Part shown: positions 28,790 to 36,969 of the stretch, in pieces
Layout of the letters: each line of letters begins with the position of its first letter
How positions within the stretch are numbered: position 1 is the first letter of the stretch
Assembly: GCA_963733105.1 (NCBI GenBank)
Contig: CAVTCB010000003.1
Span: 186,001 to 250,000 of the forward strand
Reading direction: 5' to 3'
Source: JAFAYN01 sp963733105
GTDB lineage: Bacteria; Gemmatimonadota; Gemmatimonadetes; Longimicrobiales; Longimicrobiaceae
DNA length: 64,000 bases
Position numbers and translations under genes: made by a program
Notes under the pieces: generated by a model
Databases searched by the model: none
What the model was told of the DNA's origin: nothing
What the model saw: only the letters and a program-made list of their open reading frames with translations

Positions 28790-30895
28790 TCAGCCCGCGC
28801 GCTCGTCCGTCCCGCCCGCCGCGGGGCCGGCGGCCGCCTCCCCCGACTCCATGGCCTCCGGCGACTCCGTCTCCAGCCCCAGGACGCGGCGCGCCCGGGC
28901 GGCCACCGCCTCCGCCGAGATCCCCAGCTCCTGGAACACCGTCTTGGCCGGGGCCGAGGCGCCGAAGCGGGAGATGGCGGCCACCTCGCCGTCCGCCCCC
29001 ACCCAGCGGTGCCACCCCATGGGGCTGGCCGCCTCCACCGCCACCCGCGCCCGCACCCCCGGCGGGAGCACCGAGTCGCGGTACTCCTTCGGCTGCCGCT
29101 CGAACAGGTTCCAGCTCGGCATGCTCACCACCCGCGCCGCGATCCCCTCCCCGTGCAGCCGGTCGCGCGCCTCCAGCGCCACCTGCACCTCCGACCCCGT
29201 CGCCATGAGGATCACCCGCGGCTCGCCGCCCTCCGCGTCCGCGAGGACGTAGGCGCCGCGGCGCAGCCCCGAGGCGGGCGCGTACCGCTCGCGGTCCAGG
29301 TGCGGGAGCGCCTGGCGCGTGAGCGCGAAGAAGATCGGCCCCTCACGGTGCTCCATGGCGAAGCGCCACGCCTCCGCCGTCTCCGCCGCGTCGCAGGGGC
29401 GCATGTCCAGCAGCCCGGGGATGGCCCGGAGCGCCGCCAGCTGCTCGATGGGCTGGTGCGTCGGCCCGTCCTCCCCCAGCCCCACCGAGTCGTGCGTGAA
29501 CACGTACAGGGTGGGCTGCTCCATCAGCGCCGCCAGGCGGATGGGGGGGCGCATGTAGTCGGAGAAGATGAGGAAGGTGCCGCCGTAGGGGCGGACGCCG
29601 CCGTGCAGCGCCATCCCGTTCATCAGCGACCCCATGGCGTGCTCGCGCACCCCGAAGTGCAGGTTGCGCCCCCCGTACGAGCCCGGCCCGTAGTCGCCGC
29701 CGCCGTCGATGTGGGTGTTGTTGGAGCCCGCCAGGTCCGCCGAGCCGCCCATCAGCCAGGGGACGCGCTTCGCCAGCGCGTTGATCACCTTGCCGGAGGC
29801 CGCGCGCGTGGCGATCGGCTTGTCCTGGGGCGTCCAGGCGGGGATGTCCGCGTCCCACCCCTCGGGGAGGCGCAGCTCCAGCGCGGCGCGCAGCCCCTCC
29901 GCCAGCTCGGGCTCGGCGCGGGCGAAGGCGTCGAAGCGGCGCTCCCACTCCTCCCGCGCCTCCCGGCCGCGCTCCCCGGCGCGGCGCATGTGCTCCAGCG
30001 CCTCGGGGGGGACGTGGAAGGCATCGGCGGAAGGCCAGCCGAGCGCCTCCTTGGTGAGGCGGATTTCCTCCTCGCCCAGCGGCTCGCCGTGCGCCTTCTC
30101 GCTCCCCGCCTTGTTGGGCGAGCCGAAGCCGATCACGGTGCGCACCCCGATCATGGAGGGGCGCGGGTCCTCCTTGGCGCGGCGGATGGCCGCGTCGATG
30201 GCCTCCAGGTCGTTCCCGTCCTCGATGCGGTCGGTGTGCCAGCCGCAGGCGGCGAAGCGCCCCAGCACGTCCTCGGTGAAGGCCAGCTCGGTGGAGCCCT
30301 CGATGGTGATCTTGTTGTCGTCCCAGAAGTAGATCAGCTTCCCCAGCCCCAGGTGCCCCGCCACCGACGCCGCCTCCGCCGCCACCCCCTCCATCAGGTC
30401 GCCGTCGGAGCACACGGCGTAGACGTGGTGGTCCACCGGCGCGTGCTCCGCCGTGTTGAAGAGGGCGGCCAGGTGCGCCTCGGCCATCGCCATCCCCACC
30501 CCGTTCGCGAACCCCTGCCCCAGCGGCCCGGTGGTGGTCTCCACGCCGGCGGTGAGGCCGTACTCGGGGTGCCCGGGGGTGGGGCTGTCCCACTGCCGGA
30601 AGTTCCGCAGGTCGTCCAGCGTCAGCCCGTACCCGGTGAGGTACAGCATGGAGTACAGGAGCATGGACGCGTGCCCCGCCGACAGGATGAAGCGGTCGCG
30701 GTCGGGCCACTTGGGGTCGGCGGGGTCGTGCTTCAGGTGCCGCGTCCAGATGACGTAGGCCAGGGGGGCCAGCGCCATCGGCGTCCCGGGGTGACCCGAG
30801 TTCGCCTTCTGGACCGCGTCCATGGAGAGGGTGCGGATGGTGTCGATGCAGAGCTGGTCCAGCGCCGCCTGCTCCGTGCTCGTGGGGGAAGCCAT
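28790..30895 (-). CDS. tkt: transketolase
   Basis: A 701-residue thiamine-diphosphate enzyme moving two-carbon units between pentose phosphates. N-terminal KANSGHPGTPMALAPLAYV, HPEYGLTAGVETTTGPLGQG and the ThDP motif CSDGDLMEGVAAEAASVAG are present. So are the central FHVPPEAL and LMGGSADLAGSNNTHI segments, the catalytic Glu region NLHFGVREHAMGSLMNGMAL, and TLYVFTHDSVGLGEDGPTHQ. All catalytic histidines expected of the family are visible. The start is the ATG at 30895, 29 bases behind the FGGY kinase. The product completes the non-oxidative pentose phosphate branch together with tal. Confidence 0.95.
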   Translation of the reverse strand: MASPTSTEQAALDQLCIDTIRTLSMDAVQKANSGHPGTPMALAPLAYVIWTRHLKHDPADPKWPDRDRFILSAGHASMLLYSMLYLTGYGLTLDDLRNFRQWDSPTPGHPEYGLTAGVETTTGPLGQGFANGVGMAMAEAHLAALFNTAEHAPVDHHVYAVCSDGDLMEGVAAEAASVAGHLGLGKLIYFWDDNKITIEGSTELAFTEDVLGRFAACGWHTDRIEDGNDLEAIDAAIRRAKEDPRPSMIGVRTVIGFGSPNKAGSEKAHGEPLGEEEIRLTKEALGWPSADAFHVPPEALEHMRRAGERGREAREEWERRFDAFARAEPELAEGLRAALELRLPEGWDADIPAWTPQDKPIATRAASGKVINALAKRVPWLMGGSADLAGSNNTHIDGGGDYGPGSYGGRNLHFGVREHAMGSLMNGMALHGGVRPYGGTFLIFSDYMRPPIRLAALMEQPTLYVFTHDSVGLGEDGPTHQPIEQLAALRAIPGLLDMRPCDAAETAEAWRFAMEHREGPIFFALTRQALPHLDRERYAPASGLRRGAYVLADAEGGEPRVILMATGSEVQVALEARDRLHGEGIAARVVSMPSWNLFERQPKEYRDSVLPPGVRARVAVEAASPMGWHRWVGADGEVAAISRFGASAPAKTVFQELGISAEAVAARARRVLGLETESPEAMESGEAAAGPAAGGTDERAG

Positions 30896-30924
30896 CGGGT
30901 CTCCGGTTCTGGGATCTCGTTCCG

Positions 30925-32424
30925 TCACTGCGGGGCCAGGGAGGCCAGCCGCTCCTCCGCCTCCCGCTGCCGCGCCCGCGCGGCCAGGTAGCGCGCGTGG
31001 CGCGCGGGGTCGGGCTCGTAGGCGCGCCCTGCGGGCGGGGGGATCGCGGCGGCGTCCGCCACGGCGCCCAGGCGCTCCAGGGCGGCCAGCGCGGCGCCCC
31101 GGCAGCTCTCCTCCGGCACTGTGGAGAGCCCCACCCGCCGCCCCGTCGCGTCGGCCAGGATGCCGGGCCACACGGTGGACGCATGCAGCGCGCCGCCGCT
31201 GGCCACCACCTCGTCCGCCGGGCCCAGCGCCCCCTCCAGCGCCTCGAGGGCGTCGGCCAGGCGGAAGGCGACGGCCTCCAGCCAGGCGCGGAGCACCTCC
31301 TCGGGGCGGGTGGAGTGCCGCAGCCCCAGCACGGCGGCGCCGCTCCACCGCTCCCACCCGGCGGCGCGCTCGCCCAGCAGCGAGGGGACCACGGTGAGCC
31401 CGTGCGCGTCGGGCTCCATGGCGGCGAGCGCGGCCTCGGCGCGGGCCGCCGGGGGGAGGCGGAAGCGCCGCCGCAGCCAGTCCACGGCGTTGCCGCCGTT
31501 GGAGAGCGCCCGCCCCATCACGGGGCGCCCGGCGTCCAGCCGGTAGCACCAGAGCGCGGGGGGGACGCGCACCGGGTCGCCCGCCCACAGGGCGCGCACC
31601 GCGGCGGAGGTCCCCACGCTGATCCCCACCCTCCCCCGCCCCGCGGCCCCGCTCCCCAGGGCGGCGCAGGCGCCGTCGCCCAGCGGCGGGTACCAGGGGA
31701 CGGAGGCCAGCTCCGGCCAGCGCCGCGCCCACTCGGGGAGGAGCGCGGGCCCGGGGGCGCCGGGGTCCGCCAGCTCCGAGAGCGCCCCTTCCTCCACCCC
31801 CGCCGCGGCCATCATCTCCGGGTCCCAGCGGAGCGTCCGCAGGTCCAGGAGCCCGCTCCCCGAGGCCATGGAGACCGAGCAGCGCCGCACGCCGAAGAGG
31901 CGCAGCTCCAGGTACTCGGCGAAGCTCATCCAGGCGGCGGCGCGCCGGAAGGTATCACCCGCGGCCTCGCGGAGCCAGGGAAGCTTGGCGGTGGGGTAGC
32001 TGGGGTGCAGGAAGCACCCGGTGCGCGCGTGCGCGGCCGTCTCGTCCACCCGCTCGCGCAGCCGGAGCGCCGCCGCGGCGGAGCGCATCTCCCCCCACCC
32101 GTACACCGGGGTGAGCGGCGCCCCGTCGGCCCCCACGCCCAGGAGCGAGTGCCAGAAGCAGGAAGCGCCCACCGCCGCCACCTCCAGCCGGGCGGCGCGG
32201 GCCCGCTCCAGCGCCGCGTCCAGGAGACGCGCCACCAGGCGGAAGAGGCGCTCCGCGCCGATCTCCATCCCCCCGTCGGGGGTGGTCCGCCAGAGGTAGG
32301 TGACGCGCGCCGCGGAGTCCCCGCCCAGGGGGACGCCCGCGGCGTCGTACAGCCCCGCCCGCACCGAGGAGCTCCCCAGGTCGAGCGCGAGCACGCACCG
32401 CCGGCTCGTCTTGCGTTCGCGCAT
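30925..32424 (-). CDS. FGGY-family carbohydrate kinase, probable gluconokinase
   Basis: A 499-residue sugar kinase with both actin-like lobes: the phosphate-1 motif ALDLGSSSVRAGLYD at the N-terminus, SCFWHSLLGV and YGWGEMRSA in the sugar lobe, GISVGTSAAVRALW as phosphate-2, and VVASGGALHASTVWPGILAD near the C-terminal adenosine site. The FGGY group covers gluconate, xylulose, ribulose and glycerol kinases. The WHSLLG motif and the operon with transketolase and transaldolase favour gluconate (xylulose is second choice); this is an inference. It is the first gene of the kinase-tkt-tal operon, with the ATG at 32424. Confidence 0.83.
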   Translation of the reverse strand: MRERKTSRRCVLALDLGSSSVRAGLYDAAGVPLGGDSAARVTYLWRTTPDGGMEIGAERLFRLVARLLDAALERARAARLEVAAVGASCFWHSLLGVGADGAPLTPVYGWGEMRSAAAALRLRERVDETAAHARTGCFLHPSYPTAKLPWLREAAGDTFRRAAAWMSFAEYLELRLFGVRRCSVSMASGSGLLDLRTLRWDPEMMAAAGVEEGALSELADPGAPGPALLPEWARRWPELASVPWYPPLGDGACAALGSGAAGRGRVGISVGTSAAVRALWAGDPVRVPPALWCYRLDAGRPVMGRALSNGGNAVDWLRRRFRLPPAARAEAALAAMEPDAHGLTVVPSLLGERAAGWERWSGAAVLGLRHSTRPEEVLRAWLEAVAFRLADALEALEGALGPADEVVASGGALHASTVWPGILADATGRRVGLSTVPEESCRGAALAALERLGAVADAAAIPPPAGRAYEPDPARHARYLAARARQREAEERLASLAPQ

Positions 32425-32463
32425 GGTGGCGACAATCTAGGGCGGCCCGGCCCGACGCGGAAC

Positions 32464-32491
32464 GGGGGCGCCCCGCGAACGGAGCGCCCCC
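32464..32491 (-). terminator. GC-rich hairpin after the DUF2382 gene
   Basis: An 8-bp stem (GGGGGCGC/GCGCCCCC) starts 25 bases past the stop at 32517. There is no T tract; termination is plausible but unproven. Confidence 0.5.
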
Positions 32492-32516
32492 GACACTGCC
32501 CTACCCTCTGGAGCGG

Positions 32517-33479
32517 CTACAGCCGGTCGTCCCGGAGGCCGTCGCGCAGGTTCGTCTCCCCGGTGCGGTCCACGTCCACCCGCTCCCTGCGGAGGTCCGC
32601 TTCCACGGTCTCCGTCTCGGTGACCTGCTGCTTCTTGACCACCAGCTCCTCCTTGGGGACGACCCGCTTCTCCACCACCACCTCCTCCTCCATGATGGGG
32701 ACGCGGATCTCGTCGCCCTCGATGCGGGCGCCGGTGTGCAGCGTGTCGCCGGTGATCGGGCGGCGCTCCACCGTGACCTCCTCGTGGGTCACCGGGACGG
32801 ACTGGGAGACGTGCTCCGTCTCCACCCGCTTGCGGAGCTCCACCTCGCCCGCCTCCACCTGGCGCTTCCCGACCGACAGCTCCTCCTCGGAGCGGGTGAC
32901 GCGGGCCTCGCCCTCGCTCTCCAGGCCGCGGCGGGCGCCGTAGAAGCGGTTGTCGTCGTACAGGTCGTGCGCGTAGAAGCCGGCGTCGGCCGGGCTCACG
33001 TCGGTGCTGCTGCGGGTGGTCCCGCCCAGGTCCGCGCTCCCGGTGGTCCCCAGGTCGGTGGTGGTGCCGGCCGACATGGCGCCCGCGCCGCCGGTGTAGG
33101 CGGTGTCGAAGCGGGTGCGCAGGTCGCTCTCGTAGTCTCGGGTCAGCGGCCCGTGGGTGTACTCGGGGAGCCCGGTGATGTCGGCGCTGGCCAGGTTGTC
33201 CACGATCACCCGGTCGTCGCGCTCGTCCAGCCGGGCGTACCCGATGGGGATCAGCACGTGGCGGTCGGAGCCCCCGGCCAGCAGCCCCTCGTCCACGTCC
33301 ACGTCCAGGTAGCGCACCTTCATGGCCGCCGTGTCCACCAGCAGCTGGTCCACCTCACCGATCTTGCGGCCGTCGGACGCGACCACCTCCCAACCGCGCA
33401 CGTCGGGGTCGCCGTCGGCCACCTTGAAGTCGTCGAGCTGGTCGAGGGGAACCACGCGGTCAAGGTCGTCGTTCATCAT
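32517..33479 (-). CDS. PRC-barrel and DUF2382 (YsnF-like) stress protein
   Basis: A 320-residue soluble protein. Residues 10-115 form a PRC-barrel (DPDVRGWEVVASDGRKIGEV; VRYLDVDVDEG; LIPIGYARLD). A Gly/Thr/Ser-rich linker runs through about 130-165, and residues 195-305 form a DUF2382 domain (RSEEELSVGKRQVEAGEVEL, VPVTHEEVTVERRPI, VPIMEEEVVVEKR, VPKEELVVKKQQVTE). This architecture is found in general-stress and desiccation proteins of many soil bacteria (YsnF/AvaK type); its biochemistry is not known. The start could also be the second Met. It is the upstream neighbour of the kinase operon in the same direction. A small membrane protein gene with a related stress context lies upstream. Confidence 0.88.
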   Translation of the reverse strand: MMNDDLDRVVPLDQLDDFKVADGDPDVRGWEVVASDGRKIGEVDQLLVDTAAMKVRYLDVDVDEGLLAGGSDRHVLIPIGYARLDERDDRVIVDNLASADITGLPEYTHGPLTRDYESDLRTRFDTAYTGGAGAMSAGTTTDLGTTGSADLGGTTRSSTDVSPADAGFYAHDLYDDNRFYGARRGLESEGEARVTRSEEELSVGKRQVEAGEVELRKRVETEHVSQSVPVTHEEVTVERRPITGDTLHTGARIEGDEIRVPIMEEEVVVEKRVVPKEELVVKKQQVTETETVEADLRRERVDVDRTGETNLRDGLRDDRL

Positions 33480-33604
33480 CTGAAGCCTCCTTCGGTTCCG
33501 GTGTCGTAAGTGCGGCCAGGTCTTTCACTTGCCGCTGTCCCACTCCCTTCCGGGCGGGGGCTTTCCGGGTTCGCAATGATCGTTCCATGGCGAAACCGAC
33601 CCCG

Positions 33605-33641
33605 GGATAAAGAGAACGGGCGCGGATCGCTCCGCGCCCGT
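33605..33641 (-). terminator. intrinsic terminator of the small membrane protein gene
   Basis: ACGGGCGCGGA pairs with TCCGCGCCCGT around a 4-base loop, followed on the minus strand by TCTCTTT. It lies 27 bases past the stop at 33668. Confidence 0.75.
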
Positions 33642-33667
33642 CCCTGCGCACCCGTCCGGCCCTGCGC

Positions 33668-33853
33668 TCAGGTGCCCCCGGTGGGGGCGGTGGTGGTGGT
33701 GGTGCTCTCGACGGTGGTGGTCTCGCGCTCCTCCACGTCGTCGTCGCGGTTGAACATGGACGCAAGCAGCCAGACCAGGAGCGCCAGCACGATCAGGCCC
33801 AGGAGCCAGGGCCAGATGCTCCGCTGCTTACGCTCTACGTTGATGTCCGCCAT
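33668..33853 (-). CDS. small single-pass membrane protein (61 aa)
   Basis: A 61-residue protein. The basic N-terminus MADINVERKQRS is followed by one transmembrane helix at about 13-32 (IWPWLLGLIVLALLVWLLAS), then an acidic stretch (NRDDDVEERE) and a threonine-rich tail (TTTVESTTTTTAP). The ATG at 33853 has a strong AGGAGAAGG ribosome site and the gene ends in an intrinsic terminator, so it is a genuine independent gene. Short proteins of this plan occur beside DUF2382 and other stress genes in related genomes, but no function is known to me. The tail may be disordered or O-modified outside the membrane; the orientation is unclear. Confidence 0.75.
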   Translation of the reverse strand: MADINVERKQRSIWPWLLGLIVLALLVWLLASMFNRDDDVEERETTTVESTTTTTAPTGGT

Positions 33854-34055
33854 GATGCCTTCTCCTCCGAGGATGGGGGTCTGGAAGCCCCCGGCCGGGC
33901 CGTCACCGCGCCGCGAGCCGGTTCCGCACGGGACTACGGGGCGGCCGTGTTTGCAAGGACCGCGCCCTGCACGGCGGGGGGTTGCGGGGCACGCAACCTG
34001 CACCAATGTTTGCACAGTGTTTGTTCAACGATACCACCCATCGCGGAGCACCCCC

Positions 34056-34442
34056 ATGCAGGCGAACACCGAGACGCAGGGAACGACGGGAGTCCTGGAG
34101 CAGGCCGACGTGCTGACGGAGACGGAGCTGGACGACCTCCCGGTGGGGATGATCCAGCTGGACCGCGAGGGGCGGGTGCTGAAGTTCAACCAGACGGAGT
34201 CGGAGCTGGCGCGGGTGCAGAAGGGGGACGCGATCGGGAAGAGCTTCTTCGACGAGGTGGCGCCCTGCACCAAGGTGCAGGAGTTCCACGGCAAGTTCCT
34301 GGAGGGGATGGAGAAGCGCGACCTGCACACCATGTTCAACTACGAGTTCCGCTTCCGCGACGGCCGCCGCAAGGACGTGGTGATCTCCATGTTCTACAGC
34401 AAGAACACGGACACGGTGTGGGTGCTGGTGCAGCGTCCGTGA
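34056..34442 (+). CDS. pyp: photoactive yellow protein (PYP)-like PAS photoreceptor
   Basis: A 128-residue single-PAS protein, almost the length of the 125-residue Halorhodospira PYP, and collinear with it: GMIQLDREGRVLKFN, IGKSFFDEVAPCT, EFHGKF-EGM, LHTMFNYEF and VWVLVQRP. Cys71 in VAPCT matches the cysteine (Cys69) that carries p-coumaroyl chromophore as a thioester. The chromophore pocket Glu46 is kept as Glu48, while Tyr42 is Phe44, Thr50 is Ala52 and Arg52 is Val54. PYP is a blue-light sensor; the substitutions would be expected to shift the absorbance or the photocycle. No coumaroyl ligase or tyrosine ammonia lyase is encoded in the window, so chromophore supply is unproven. The ATG at 34056 follows CGGAG. 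It is followed by an R1 repeat and then by a UV-damage endonuclease gene, an apt light-related neighbour. Confidence 0.85.
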   Translation: MQANTETQGTTGVLEQADVLTETELDDLPVGMIQLDREGRVLKFNQTESELARVQKGDAIGKSFFDEVAPCTKVQEFHGKFLEGMEKRDLHTMFNYEFRFRDGRRKDVVISMFYSKNTDTVWVLVQRP

Positions 34443-34469
34443 GTGTCGGATGAGGATGAACGAGGGGAT

Positions 34470-34599
34470 TTGGGCGTGCCCCCGCTGGCGCGGGGTCGGG
34501 CTGCGGCTCCGTAAGCCGGCAAACGACGCCGGCTAACGGAGTCGAGCCCCCGCAAACAGCCGCGGGGTCTCGCCCCTTCGGGCTCGCATCCCTCACGCG
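34470..34599 (+). repeat. R1 structured 3' UTR repeat, copy 3
   Basis: Begins 27 bases behind the PYP stop. Order and flanks match copies 1 and 2, but the inner stem is AGCCGGC/GCCGGCT (not AGCACG/CGTGCT) and the GAGCC...GTCTC hairpin (34544-34571) has a shorter stem. Both arms changed together in each case. Confidence 0.85.
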
Positions 34600-34612
34600 G
34601 GCCTGCCCGCGG

Positions 34613-34643
34613 ACCGGGACCTCCTGCGCAGGGAGGTCCCGGT
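34613..34643 (+). terminator. 12-bp hairpin between the PYP and uvsE genes
   Basis: ACCGGGACCTCC pairs exactly with GGAGGTCCCGGT around a 7-base loop. No T tract follows; it lies 27 bases before the uvsE start, so it could terminate, attenuate or shield the uvsE leader. Confidence 0.55.
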
Positions 34644-34669
34644 CCCGCTTCACATGCACGGGAAGAGGC

Positions 34670-35612
34670 ATGGCGACGAGAGCGGTGTGGCCGCGGCGGC
34701 TGGGGTTCGCGGTGAAGGTGGCGGGGAGGCCGGACATGAAGAGCAACGACGCGCGCAAGTGGCAGTCGGGGCCGCACCTCTCCGTGTCCATCGGCTACCT
34801 GCGCGCCATCCTGGACTACCTGGAGGAGATCGACGTGCGGATGTACCGCATCTCCTCCGACTTCGCGCCCTACTGCACGCACCCGGACATGCCGCAGTTC
34901 CACGGGCAGATCCGGGAGTGCGCGGCGGACCTGGCGGACGTGGGGCGGATCGCGCGGGAGCGCGGCATCCGCCTGTCGCTGCACCCGTCGCAGTACGTGC
35001 TGCTGAGCGCGATCAACCCGGAGATCACGGAGAAGGGGATCGCGGACGTGAACTCGCAGGCGGAGCTGCTGGACGCGATGGAGCAGGGCCCGGAGGCGGT
35101 GGTGGTGCTGCACCTGGGCGGCGCGTACGGGGACAAGGACGCGGCGCTGGCCCGCTTCGCGGCTACCTTCCCGCGCCTCTCGGAGGCGCGGCCGCCGCCG
35201 CCTGGTGATCGAGAACGACGAGACCATCTACACGGTGGAGGACTGCCTCCGCGCCCACGAGGCGACGGGGGTGCCGCTGATCTTCGACCACCAGCACCAC
35301 CTGCTGAACCCGGGGCGCCTGAAGATGGGCGAGGCCGCGCGGAAGGTGCTGGCGACCTGGCCCGCGGGGGTGACGCCCAAGGTGCACTTCTCCTCGCCGC
35401 GCCTGGACTCGCGCCTGGTGATGCGGGGGAAGAAGGAGGTGGAGGCCCCTCCCCTCCTCTCCCAGCACGCCGACTACGTGCACCCCTGGGAGTTCGCGGC
35501 CTTCCTCCGCGAGGTGGGCGACGCGGAGTTCGACGTGATGCTGGAGGCGAAGCGCAAGGACGCGGCGCTGCTGAAGCTGCGCGCGGACCTGACGAAGTAC
35601 GGGCTGTGGTGA
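34670..35612 (+). pseudogene. uvsE: UV damage endonuclease UvsE with one +1 frameshift
   Basis: UvsE/UVDE is a TIM-barrel metal endonuclease that nicks 5' of UV photoproducts and starts alternative excision repair. Both halves are clear. The first gives LGFAVKVAGRPDMKSNDARK, YRISSDFAPYC, LSLHPSQYVLLSA and VVVLHLGGAYGDK. The second gives LVIENDETIYTVEDCL, IFDHQHHLLNPG, KVHFSSPRLD and YVHPWEFAAFL, which together carry the usual metal ligands. The frame changes once near 35190, where one extra C in a GC-rich run separates LSEA from RRRLVIEND. The rest is undamaged, so a base-call error or a very recent mutation is likely. The start is the ATG at 34670 behind AAGAGG. Placement after a PYP-like photoreceptor suggests a light-stress theme, inferred. 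Confidence 0.9.
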
Positions 35613-35621
35613 GGAGGAACC

Positions 35622-35671
35622 GCAGGGGACAGGGGACAGGGACAGGGAACAGGGAACAGGGGACAGCCTGC
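35622..35671 (+). repeat. GGGACAG tandem repeat bracketed by GCAGG/CCTGC, copy 3
   Basis: The longest array of the three: about six units alternating GGGGACA and GGGAACA, opened by GCAGG and closed by CCTGC. It begins 9 bases after the uvsE stop. Unit number differs from copies 1 and 2, as expected for slippage. Confidence 0.8.
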
Positions 35672-35685
35672 AACGGCAGGGGGAT

Positions 35686-35726
35686 GGCGAAGGGCCGGGA
35701 CCTCGTCGAGATCCCGGCCCTTCGCC
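35686..35726. terminator. 15-bp perfect hairpin between uvsE and pilT
   Basis: GGCGAAGGGCCGGGA pairs exactly with TCCCGGCCCTTCGCC around an 11-base loop, between two convergent genes. There is no T tract. Confidence 0.6.
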
Positions 35727-35734
35727 GTGCGTAG

Positions 35735-35893
35735 TCGCCGTTCCCGCCGTACCCGTAAGAAGATGTTCGGAGGGAGACCCGCCGGCGGTTTGGCGGGGCT
35801 CACTCCGGGGCGGGGAGACTCGCGCCGTTTGCGAGGCTCACCGCCCCCGCGCAGGAGACCGGCGCTGTTTGCCGGGCTCCGGAGCGGCCCCGA
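35735..35893 (-). repeat. R4 structured 3' UTR repeat, full copy with three hairpin modules
   Basis: Read on the minus strand, it starts 9 bases after the pilT stop. Three modules (35854-35880, 35814-35839, 35773-35801) each have GAGCC, a variable stem, CAAAC plus three bases, the complementary stem and GTCTCC. Flanks and module spacing match the copy at 50136-50296, including the far end TACGGGTAC-GCGGGAACGGCG, while each stem has its own sequence. No open frame with coding character runs through it. Confidence 0.85.
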
Positions 35894-35902
35894 AGCAACC
35901 GC

Positions 35903-36965
35903 TTACCCCTGCCCCACGTACTGCTTGAACATCGACTTGTCGTGCGCCTTGCCGTACGCCTCCTCCCCGTCCACCACCCCCGCCATCAGCAGCGCCAGCA
36001 GAGACTGGTCCATCTGCACCATCCCGTCCTTCTTGCCCGTCTGGATGAGAGACGGGATCTGGAACGTCTTCCCCTCCCGGATCAGGTTCCCCACGGCGGG
36101 AGTCCCCACCAGGATCTCGTGCGCCGCCACACGCCCCTTCCCGTCCTTCTTTCTCAACAGCTGCTGCGCCACCACACCCCGCAGGCTCTCGGAGAGCATG
36201 GCCCGCACCTGCTCCTGCTGGTCGGCCGGGAAGGTGTCGATGATCCGGTCCACCGTCTTGTGCGCGCTGTTGGTGTGCAGCGTCCCGAACACCAGGTGCC
36301 CCGTCTCCGCGGCGGTGAGCCCCAGGGAGATGGTCTCCCGGTCGCGCATCTCGCCCACCAGGATCACGTCCGGGTCCTCGCGCAGCGCCGCCCGCAGCGC
36401 GGAGGTGAAGCTCTGCGTGTGCGGCCCCACCTCGCGCTGGTTCACCAGGGCCTTCTTGTTCTGGTGGACGAACTCGATGGGGTCCTCGATGGTGATGATG
36501 TGCTCGGGCCGGGTCTCGTTGATCAGGTCGAGCATGGCCGCGAGCGTGGTGGACTTGCCCGGAGCCGGTGGGGCCGGTCACCAGCACCAGCCCCTTGTTG
36601 AGCCGCGTGAAGCCCCGGATGGCCTCGGGGAGCTTCAGATCGTCGGCCGAGAGCACCTTGGAGGGGATGACCCGGAACACGGCGCCGGGGCCGCGGTGCT
36701 GGAGGAAGGCGTTGCCGCGGAAGCGGGCGACGCCCGGGATCTCGTAGGCGAAGTCCAGGTCGTGCGAGGCCTCGAAGCGCTCCTGCTGGTCCTCGCGGAG
36801 GATCTCGTTCAGGAGCGTCTTCATGTCCGAGGCGGCCAGGTCGCGGAACTTGACCCGCTGCAGGTGCCCGTGCACCCGCATCACCGGGGCGCTCCCGCAG
36901 CTCAGGTGCAGGTCGGAGCCGCCGTGCTGCACCAGGAGCCGGAGGAACTGGTCGATCTGCGCCAT
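35903..36965 (-). pseudogene. pilT: type IV pilus retraction ATPase PilT with one +1 frameshift in the Walker A motif
   Basis: A PilT homologue of about 354 residues (family 340-380) that powers pilus retraction. The N-terminal part (GGSDLHLSCGSAPVMRVHGHL) and the C-terminal part are in different frames. The C-terminal part has the Asp box IITIEDPIEFVH, Walker B VILVGEMRDRET, the His box GHLVFGTLHTNSAHKT and the AIRNLIREGK-like segment AVGNLIREGKTFQIPSLIQT. One extra base at about 36558-36561 falls exactly in the Walker A motif (GPTGSG | KSTT). All other motifs are intact, so a sequence error is likely, but a real null allele would abolish retraction. The start is the ATG at 36965, 4 bases behind the MshEN gene. 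An R4 repeat follows the stop. Confidence 0.92.
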
Positions 36966-36969
36966 CGGC

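Noticed and set aside
28757..30991. A 744-residue plus-strand frame opposite transketolase.
   Set aside because: Shadow of tkt; composition is that of reverse-complement coding and no ribosome site precedes it.
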